A stretch of 64,000 nucleotides of DNA, from assembly GCA_002077045.2 (NCBI GenBank), contig KZ111166.1, positions 138,121 to 202,120 of the forward strand, given 5' to 3'. Below the pieces are notes generated by a model. It saw only the letters and a list, made by a program, of their open reading frames with translations. It did not search any database and was not told the origin of the DNA. Below, in pieces: positions 56,216-64,000 of this stretch. The stretch comes from Rachicladosporium sp. CCFEE 5018. Lineage: Eukaryota; Ascomycota; Dothideomycetes; Cladosporiales; Cladosporiaceae. Position 1 is the first letter of the stretch, and each line of letters begins with the position of its first letter. The position numbers were made by a program, and so were the translations under genes.

Positions 56216-57072
56216 TTATTTGTTATGCCACAGTAGAGTCCGCACTCCATCCCAATGATCCGAGTCGCCGTATCTATGTCGGGGAAAACACCAGTCAGCC
56301 CTGTGTCAGTCGATCGTTGCAGAAATACATGCTCGCATCGCAGAAGTGAAAGAAACGCATCAACGTACATATAAGTCATGCTGCTCCTGAGACTGGGCTG
56401 AAGCGTCTCCGGGTAGTAACGGAACAGCCACATCACCCCTGCCCAACTCATACTTGCAAACACCGGCCACGTGTTGTTCCTCACGAGCTCCAATTGCCGC
56501 TCGTTCAGGCCCAGTATGCCCTTTCCGCCGTGCCCGCCATATGAGCCGCCGATGAGTGCGTTGTCGCCAGGAGGCTGCACGGCCATCTTCGCCAACCCCA
56601 GTACTACTCGTGAGAACACGTAAATGACGATCTGCTGATTGACACTACTCCGTGCCCCACCACCTTGCCCGAACACCCAGTACCCGCCGAAGAGCCCCGC
56701 CAAGAAAGCATGCACGCTCTCTTCCTTGCCGCCGTTCACATTCTTGAGCGCTAGCATGCTGCCTTTGTACAAGAACGCGAACTTGGCCAAGTTCATGGCA
56801 TGTTGTCGCGTGGCTTTCAGGATAAGCGCGATTTTTTGCCGTACTGTGCCTGAGCGAAAGAGTGTGACCATCACTAGAGCATGGGGAAAGCGGATTTTGG
56901 TGCCGTAGACGAGGCCATTGCGGACTGCTTTGAGGAGGACGAGGGGTTGGTGGTACTTTGGGTCAAGGATGATCTTCTCGAGTTCATGCTGAGACTGTTG
57001 TTAGCTTCGCGATCTACCATATACCATTAGACCAGGGCATGGACACACCTGAACAGCGCGAAGGTCGTCCAT
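56216..57072 (-). CDS. PXMP4-like peroxisomal membrane protein, copy B
   Basis: Three exons (57049-57072, 56369-56988, 56216-56273) give 233 residues with splice positions identical to copy A. Differences are a handful of conservative residues (GVHAF to SVHAF, FGQDGG to FGQGGG). The membrane core ERQLELVRNNTWPVFASMSW is unchanged. Stop is TAA here and TAG in copy A. The first intron has donor GTGTGT rather than GTATGT. Intact. Confidence 0.88.
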
Positions 57073-57503
57073 AGCTGGTGGTGCCGCTTAGGGCTGGGCG
57101 GAATGTTATAAGCTATGCAATCCCATGTGCCGGGGGCGGAGAGCAACGAGGTAATCCAACGATCGAGGAATTAGGGCTACGGTATCGATGGATGCTGCGT
57201 GTAAGATCAAGAAGACGTTCCGCAAGAGTGGCCATGATAGCTCGTGACGGCAATGGATGGACATGTGAGAGTACAAACATTGGCGTACCTCGGCTAGATC
57301 GGGCAGTGACGCCCCGGGTTGCTGGCACGTGAAGACTTATTATGTGAAGGTGTTCAAACAATCATTATAATGAGGAGTAGACAACGGGTCATAATAATTT
57401 ACCGATGTCTCTATACCATCGTCGACTGATCGACACAAGACATCGACGTGACTCGGAACGCCGTCGCCCATGAACACACACGCGTTGAGAAACGGCCATC
57501 ACC
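57073..57503. other. intergenic, copy B
   Basis: Counterpart of 27394-27839 with several indels. No gene seen. Confidence 0.4.
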
Positions 57504-59876
57504 TCAGACACAGAACAACGGAGCGTCAACCACAATCTTCCCCTTCACCATAGAGCTAGGCGGCGCAATCTCGTTGCGGTCATCCAACTGCAGCTCACTA
57601 ATCCCATGATCCGACCCAGGCTTATTGTAATCCGCCCTCGCCTGCCTCTTCTCCTCCTTTCTGATCTGACCATGGGGCTTGTTCAGCTCCAGACACACCC
57701 AATCGTCGATGACCATGTGCTCCTTGTCGAAGTGCTCTCCGATATGGGCCAGACGGTATTGCTTCGCGGTCACATTGGCGCCGGGTTTTGAAAGTACAAT
57801 ATTTTTGCAGAACCCACACCAGAACTGGCCGTGAGCGTCGCGGCCAAGATGCATGGCCTGACGATGCGTGTCAATGTCCTTCTGCGAACATCGGTGCGTT
57901 TGCGCGAGATGCTTGTCGAAGTGCTGGTCAAGATAAAAGTTCGTAGAGCAAGTTTCGCCACTCTCGAGCGGCAAGATACATTTCCACGAAGGTCGCACAA
58001 CGTGCTGTTTCTCTTCATGTCGCTTCCAGTCACTGCGGCTGCCCTGACGTGCGTAGCAACGTGGTGCTGTACATCCATACGGTCGTGTGTGCCGTTTCTG
58101 ATGCTTCCTGCTGCGCATTAGTCGGATGGGCGGGAGCCACAGTCATGTCAGGCGCCTTACTTGAGGTCGCACTTCCGGGCCTTCGTCTTCCTGCAAGTCT
58201 TGCAGGTGAAGGGCCCTTCGCTGTCACAGTCATCCAAAGAATCCGCGATGCGATGTGATGACAGCTCTGACATTCGCTTGGCAGTCGAAAGCTCCCATGT
58301 CTCGTCCGGAGGCCGCTTCATGGGTACGGAGAGAGGACCATTGAGCACAATCCTCGGGACACTGAGATCCGCTAGATCGAGTCCATTCATCGCAGCATCT
58401 GTTGCAGAGGGTAGCCGTGGTCCAGTGTCCGTGTTGGGTCGATATGTGCGAGCAACGTCGAAGGGTCTACTCGCAGGATGATTAGCAACATGCAGAGCTT
58501 TGCCCACGCCGGCGAGCTGATCTGATGCTGAAGCCAGAGTGGCCTCTTCACCGAGCCAAAGTGAGTGCTCACCTTGGACAGAGTACGATCGCGTCATCGC
58601 AGAGTCCGTGGCACCGGAGTCCATGTGCTGGTATTTCTCGTCTCGGTCGACAACGGAAGTGCCCGGGTAGTGCGTGGAAGCATCGCCGTACTCTGTCACG
58701 GCACTGAACGGTCGATTATTCGCATCCCGTTCAGACCTGTGAAGGAGTCAGTCGACTCCACGATGCCCGAGGGCCCCCAGGGAGTGCACTCACATTCTAA
58801 CAAGTTGGTCAACAGGATGCTCCTTGTGACGCCTGTTGATGTGTGCTTTGAAGTTGTCCAGCCTTGGCCACCACTTAGCTTCGCTATCCGGCGCTACGGT
58901 ACACGCAGAACAAATGTAACCCTTTCCCGACCCCTTTTGTGGCTTCATGTTGTGCTTGCCAGATTTCAAGTGGCGATCAAGATCGTTTGACGTCGCAAAT
59001 CCGGTGTCATTATTGCAGCAAGGCGGTAAGTCGCACTTGAACGGCTTGGCGTGCTTGTTGTAATGTTTACTACGGCTTGTCAGCTGAAAGCTGACATATA
59101 GCGATTCTGAGAACTCACGATGCATCAGACGCGTTCTTCGCCTGGTAGTTGCACATGGAGCATATGAGTTGCTCTTGACTTGGCCCATGTTTTCCTCGAC
59201 CGCTACTCGTTGGCACAAATCTGTCAGATCTAGTTGATGCCACTGGAGGTCTACGCCTGTGCTGTGCAGATGCTGCGCCCTCCCGGCGTTGCGAAGATCC
59301 TGCATCATGACGAGCATAGCCAGCAGAAGGCTGGCTAACGTAGTCCACATTTGACGCAAGCTCTGTTGGCTGTGTCTGATACGCTGAGTCCTGTTCAGAC
59401 GATGCCTCATCGCTGTGCTCTGAAATTTGAGGCAGTGCCACGCCAGGTTCTGACATCGCACTTCGTTGTCCTGCATAGTGATTGAAGGGGTAATTCATCA
59501 GGACTTCGGAGTGTCCGCCAAATGCCACGGGTGCGACACGCGAGTTGGTGATCAACTGATCCATAGGCATGTTCGCAACAGCATCTTGGTTCACGAAGAA
59601 GCCTTGCAGAATGTCCTCGTCCGGCGAGATGGTCTGGCCATGCCTAGAGTCTGTGGAAAGTAGCCCGTTGTAAGATGCCTGGCTCCAATCCGATGCGCTG
59701 AGGTCCATCGGCCAATGTTGTTGGGTCTCTTGGCCAAGGTAGGCCATAGAGTCATTGCTGCCATGCTGCCCGTAATCTGGCGATGGTCCCACTTCGCTAC
59801 GCCAGTTGATGGTCGTTGCCTGTGGCGGGCTGCCATGATACGCATGAAGCGAGTGACTGTTTTTCCTCGACTCCAT
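57504..59876 (-). CDS. C2H2-type zinc-finger protein, copy B
   Basis: Four exons (59119-59876, 58794-59069, 58161-58736, 57504-58110) give 738 residues. Splice sites correspond one to one with copy A. Zinc-coordinating Cys and His in exons 2 and 4 are preserved (C-x4-C...LDRH, RPYGC..C..DWKRHEEKQH). Exon 1 and parts of exon 3 differ heavily, although reading frame and exon 1 length (758 nt) are kept. A conserved ISPDEDILQ patch and TQPTELASNVDY may be functional motifs in the otherwise divergent activation region. Probably a functional paralogue with altered regulatory partners; that is inference. Confidence 0.85.
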
Positions 59877-61265
59877 GGCTGACTTATAACAACGAGATTG
59901 AGTTTCGTAGTATCTGTCGATCTCTATTCATCAGCCAAAGACACTTTGGTGCTGCCTAAGATGAAGGGCGTGAGCGGATACTTACATCAAGCATAGGGAT
60001 GCCGATCTAGGTGGTCGGAATGTTCGACGAAGAACAAGGCGGGCCAGTCGCGAATCTTGCTAGCTTATAGCAGCAGATCTGGAGGCAAAGCGAGCAGCAT
60101 GTGTGGCTTGCGTCTGCGATGGTGGACGGCAGAAGTGCAGCACTGTGATAGTCGCATCGACCTGTTAGCACTCGATACGGTCCATCGTCAATGTAGGCTG
60201 CCGTAACAGATCGCAGAAGAACTACAAATGTCTAGACAAGTACGGTAGTAGTGAGGCGAAGCAATAGGGCGGGCCGTCTCGTTGGCTAAAGGCTCATGGA
60301 CTCGGGGAGATCTTCCGCTGATGAGAAGGAGGACTACATGCATGCTGTCGACGAGTTCTGCAGCGCAGCATCTCCCGTCACATGCCGGGAGTCACTAACC
60401 AGTAACACGGCAGCATGAATGTGCTCATGGCAGCGAACAGACGCTTTCATAGGTGCGACCGCTCTTCGCATTGACTCTGACCGCCAGTATGGATGTCGTC
60501 AAGAAAAAGGCAACCTGGGCGGCCTCACGGCAAGCCACATGGTCCTCTACACATTCATGCAAGAAGTGCGACGCGAGCCAATGAGATCTCGCAGAAGCGG
60601 TGTTCCATCATGGTCACTGAGGCCGCTCTGCAGGGGACTCTTCGCCCCGAGTGTCGCCCTGGTGGATCCATCGCCCTGAAACGGTGCGATTGCATGTGCA
60701 TGAGGATCAGCGGGATTGCCGCGGATGAGAAGACGCGGCCTCAATGCCACATGACGCTTGCACTGGTTGGGCGCTGAGTGGATTACAGGGCGTGATGTTG
60801 GCGAAGTGGAGGTGCGTGAATTGAGGCCGCGCTTCTGGTGGACCGTGCATCGATGTAGCTAGCCGCATCAGGTATGGCGCTTCCTGAGCTTCACTTTGCT
60901 CGTACCAAGCTATGGCACATTCCTTACGATCGCTGACCGGTGACAACACACTACTTTGTAAAACTGCCCCAGCTTGTGCGTATAGGTATCAAGATCTCGA
61001 CTGCGACGCTATATACACTGGAGAGTAGAGCACATCCCTACACAATGCCTTTGATAGCGATGTAGCACTGGCTATGCGTTTTCCTTTGTTCCATCGAGTG
61101 ACCAGATCATTGTCCGGAAGCGGCTCCCACGCATGACATTCATACCGCTATTGTCGCGATTATGTCTTCGCGCTGCGCTGTGCTAATGTTCAACACTCGT
61201 GGTTTCGAACCGCTCGAAGTGAATGCCAGTAGCAGAGCGGAACTACCAGGGCCAGCCAACCCAGC
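59877..61265. promoter_or_regulatory. 1.4-kb conserved upstream region of C2H2 gene, copy B
   Basis: Counterpart of 30218-31605 with few changes over most of its length. The predicted 5'-UTR intron donor (GTAAGT, 59985-59980) is conserved. Frames are not preserved. Confidence 0.5.
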
Positions 61266-61622
61266 ATGCTGAACGACTTCGTCGGCCTACCCATCGTAAT
61301 CTCTGACTGGGACGCCATGACAACTTCATCCACATCTACCACGGCCCAGCAGCAGCACTCGCGCCCCAGCACTGTCTCCACAATTTCAACGACCTCGACG
61401 GAATCCTCGACAGCGAAAAATATCGTCACCCAAGGCCAGCAATGGAGCACCGGCTTTAGCGAATTTGCAGATGATCTCTGGTTGAGAATGACTTCCGGTA
61501 TGAAGAAGAAGCTGAGAGAAGCAGCGGTTGAAGTGCTGAAGAAGACCGATGAGCACTGTCCAGAGGCTGTAGGCGACAGAATGGAGTGGATGTATGATGA
61601 CGATGCGCGATTCCTTGACTGA
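61266..61622 (+). CDS. small 118-aa protein, copy B
   Basis: 118 residues, MLNDFVGLPIVISDWDAM to DDDARFLD, differing from copy A at two positions. Upstream of this ATG the copies diverge and the copy A ATG 18 nt earlier is absent, which fixes the start. Unidentified; lies 63 nt from the convergent 226-aa gene. Confidence 0.6.
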   Translation: MLNDFVGLPIVISDWDAMTTSSTSTTAQQQHSRPSTVSTISTTSTESSTAKNIVTQGQQWSTGFSEFADDLWLRMTSGMKKKLREAAVEVLKKTDEHCPEAVGDRMEWMYDDDARFLD

Positions 61623-61685
61623 GGCTGTGCTCGCACATACGCATGCGGAAGAACAGGCTGCGCAGGCGGCTCCCGTAGAGAGATC

Positions 61686-62366
61686 CTATGGTTTCAGCGT
61701 CCTCACAGCGCTCTCCATAAGCACCTTATCATATAGCTGATGCAGCCACTGCACATGCCATGGCATAGGCTGATCCGTGCCCTCAAAGCCCTTCAGTCCA
61801 TTGTAGAACACACTCTTCAGCCCAAACTCGGCAATACCCTCCGCTTCTTTGATCTCGGCGGTCATCTCAAAAAGTCCGTCGCTCTCCCGCACCTCCGTGA
61901 TAGTAGGCGAATCTCCACACCGCACGATGATTGATGTAGGCGTCTTGCTCACGACTTCAAAATGATCAACCAACTTGGTGCCAACATCGTAGGAGCTTCC
62001 CGCTAAATCAGGGCGGTCCCAAAATTGGTCAGCAGTCTTGGGTCCCCGCCACTTCTTCTCAAGAAAGCGACGCTGGTAGCGGAAGCCGATCCCGCTCCAC
62101 ACGCCTGCGCAGAAGGCTTCTGCCAGCTTTCCCTCGGCCTCGAGAAGCTCTGGCTTGATGGATGCGAGGGGCACGCGTCGAATGCAGATGTCCTGGGTCA
62201 CCGGGGAGTTGTTGGGGTTGTACCGCCTGAACAAGGTTGTGTTGAAGATGTAGTCTGTCGGGGGAATGTTCTCGATTCTGGATTTTCGCGTGAAGGCTAC
62301 AAAAGTTCCCACCACGGCGAGAGAACCCCAGCCTGTAAGGCCTATGGTCTTGGTTATGAGGCCCAT
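61686..62366 (-). CDS. uncharacterised 226-aa fungal protein
   Basis: Intronless frame starting MGLITKTIGLTGWG. Residues 10-27 (GWGSLAVVGTFVAF) are a likely membrane anchor near the N-terminus. The rest looks like one compact soluble domain: YIFNTTLFRRYNPNNSPV, FWDRPDLAGSSYDVGTKLVD, HFEVVSKTPTSIIVRCGDSP, SDGLFEMTAEI, then a C-terminal helix with PMPWHVQWLHQLYDKVLME. I recall no named family with confidence. The VRCGDSP and SDGLFEM pieces suggest a lipocalin- or START-like beta structure, which is speculation. Copy A has only its last 35 codons before the gap. Confidence 0.7.
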   Translation of the reverse strand: MGLITKTIGLTGWGSLAVVGTFVAFTRKSRIENIPPTDYIFNTTLFRRYNPNNSPVTQDICIRRVPLASIKPELLEAEGKLAEAFCAGVWSGIGFRYQRRFLEKKWRGPKTADQFWDRPDLAGSSYDVGTKLVDHFEVVSKTPTSIIVRCGDSPTITEVRESDGLFEMTAEIKEAEGIAEFGLKSVFYNGLKGFEGTDQPMPWHVQWLHQLYDKVLMESAVRTLKP

Positions 62367-62690
62367 GGTGGATATGCTTGAAGATATGTGAACCAGGGAG
62401 CGTCTAGGACCGTCTCGTGAGTATGGACAAGTGCTTTGAGTTCAGCAAGGTGTCATGTCCTTGGGTTTGAAGCGGTTGTACTTTGTACTGTGATCAAGTC
62501 GCGTGAAGGTCTGGCACCGCGAGCCTCGGCAACTCGGTAGATGTGAACCGGCATCGGCAAAGCTCTCGGCGACTGACCTGGAAGCTACAGTACTCTGCAC
62601 GTGACACTGTGGAGATCTCGCGTTTTGCCCCATCATCGTCCCTTGGCGATTCGACCATCGTTCATGTAGAGTGTCCACTCACTAGCATCG
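62367..62690. promoter_or_regulatory. divergent promoter of 226-aa gene and PSO2-like gene
   Basis: 324 nt between two divergent start codons; both promoters must lie here. No TATA box or clear operator seen. Confidence 0.4.
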
Positions 62691-64000
62691 ATGTTCCGCA
62701 AACCTCGTGCTGACTCTCAAGACCTTCCCGATGTAGGCCGCCGCCCCTCCCCGACCAGAGGACCAGCCAAGACACCTTTCTCCCTAGCTGTAGCACCAAC
62801 AGTGCCGCCACCCAGCATGCCAATCAAAGTGGCCAAAGCCAAAGCTACTCCATTGCCGACAATAGGTAGGCAGGGTCTGGTGGGAAGCGCGAAGAAAGCG
62901 CCTGCGAAGTCGAAGCTGGGCGGAGTGGGCAATGGCAATATCCTGAGCTTCTTCAAGAAGGAAGCTAGTGGCTTGTTCGTAGAGGACCGGCAAGCGTCAC
63001 CCAATGGGTTGACTGTCATCGCCCATGAGGATGGCGAGAACGGCCACGACGATGAGTTCGAAGACCGGGAGACGCCCAGCAAGCGGAGGCGACTGGAGGA
63101 CCCTGAGGTGGCGGAGGAAGATGGCAGCCTTCATGATTCAGCTACATCCTTTACCGATGCGATCAACGAACAGCCAGCAGAGACAGCCACAAAATCTGGA
63201 CCGTTCGTTGAGGCGTCTGACAGTGAGGATGAAGGCGAGGAGCAAACTGCACCTGTGTGTAGCATGTCCGATGTCGCATCGGATGTGCCAGTTGAGGCTG
63301 TCCCTGTGCTGGAGACGGTAGCTGCTGGCAAAGATGAGACGATTGTGCCTCCAGGGACAGAGCAGGCACACGATAAGAATGTAGTGGGCGAGACCGAGGA
63401 TGCGCAAGCAACACTGCCTCCACCTGCACTGATCAAGGAGGAGACAAGCTACGGCCCAGCACTGGAAGACTTTAAAGACTTCGAGGGCATGGACGATGAC
63501 TTTGATGAAGACTTGTTCGAAGAGGGCGATGAGTTGAGGGAGACGGTACATGGAGGAGCAGGCAAGGCTGGAAGCAGAGTCCGATGAGAAAGATTACGAT
63601 GTGCTGGACGCCACTGACGATCTCCCACCGCCAATAATGAAAGATGAGCAAGACCCAGAGGATGCGCCTTGTTGTCCGATCTGCAGCGTCAGTCTCGGCG
63701 GCGTCAGTGAGAGTGACGCATCACAGCACGTCAACAGCTGTCTGGATGGTAATCCGCAACCTCTTCCTGTCGAGAGGCCAGCATTGCCGTCTGCCTTCGA
63801 CAACTTCAAGCATGAGAACATCAGCTCAGCAGCACAGTTCAGAAGACCTGTCAGACCACCCCGAGCAGGTCAGCAGAACCCTTTCGAACTTGCACCACCC
63901 GGTGGCAACGCTGCCGCAACAGGCTCGGCTTTCAGTAAGCTCATGTCTGGCCATACAGAGGAGGCTGCTTGGGCTGAAGCTGCTGCTGCAGAGCATGCTT
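62691..64000 (+). CDS. PSO2: Pso2/Snm1-type DNA crosslink-repair nuclease, 5' part, apparent frameshift
   Basis: The gene starts MFRKPRADSQDLPD and runs off the window. Pso2/Snm1 is a nuclear metallo-beta-lactamase exonuclease for interstrand crosslinks. Seen here: a basic N-terminus, a PIP-like NILSFFKKEASG (about 84-95), a long acidic region, then a UBZ4-type zinc finger CPICSVSLGG...HVNSC near 63680-63745, and AFSKLMSGHTEEAAWAEAA, which normally precedes the nuclease domain. The first frame ends at 63587, yet the family-like continuation (RRYMEEQARLEAESDEKDYD) is in the next frame from about 63545. One extra G in the GGG at ~63538-63540 would explain it. A small intron fits poorly. Nuclease domain lies beyond 64000. 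Confidence 0.75.

Larger units (their letters stand above)
39321..61792. repeat. copy B of the segmental duplication
   Basis: Matches 10260-32132 in direct orientation. The left boundary is a clean switch inside the ankyrin coding sequence; to its left the sequence is unrelated to copy A's flank. The right limit is unknown, because copy A stops at the gap. Copy B retains whole amidase and esterase coding regions that copy A has lost. Confidence 0.95.

Overview
The window reads as nuclear DNA of a filamentous ascomycete. Genes carry short GT-AG introns, mostly 49-60 nt and many with GTACGT, GTATGT or GTAAGT donors. The products are eukaryotic or fungal (Rpb7, mitochondrial Atp1, TAF7, PXMP4-like peroxisomal protein, sedolisin, siderophore transporter, Pso2/Snm1). 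Gene content and style suggest a dothideomycete, perhaps a black yeast or relative with a duplicated or hybrid genome. That placement is inference. I saw no tRNA, rRNA, CRISPR array or intact transposon.

Layout. (1) 1-10259: single-copy left flank with a 3' gene tail, a divergent RPB7, a disordered protein, ATP1 (8 exons, minus) divergent from an MPO1-like gene, an NPC2/ML lipid-binding protein, and an ankyrin protein running into the next block. (2) 10260-32132: copy A of a large segment holding the ankyrin 3' end, TAF7, amidase remnant, a ~1140-aa orphan protein, a She3-like coiled coil, sedolisin, carboxylesterase remnant, PXMP4-like, a C2H2 factor, a 118-aa protein and the 3' end of a 226-aa protein. 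(3) 32133-32232: 100 N, an assembly gap. (4) 32233-39320: single-copy segment with a siderophore transporter preceded by paired ATCAGATAA sites, an unidentified ORF, a decayed PRISE-type reductase and an EthD-domain gene. (5) 39321-61792: copy B of the segment in the same orientation and gene order. It starts abruptly inside the ankyrin gene. (6) 61793-64000: right flank with the rest of the 226-aa gene and the 5' part of a PSO2/SNM1-type gene with an apparent frameshift.

The central fact is this direct duplication of at least 21.9 kb. Both copies keep intact TAF7, orphan protein, coiled coil, sedolisin, PXMP4-like, C2H2 and 118-aa genes. The amidase and esterase have decayed asymmetrically. 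Copy A amidase lost its 5' half to a foreign deacetylase fragment, while copy B has a mutated splice donor. Copy A esterase lost its catalytic-serine exon and has a nonsense codon, while copy B looks complete. Divergence is mosaic: some non-coding stretches are almost identical while neighbouring exons differ strongly. Whether the two copies are tandem, homeologous or allelic and wrongly scaffolded cannot be settled here, because copy A ends exactly at the gap.
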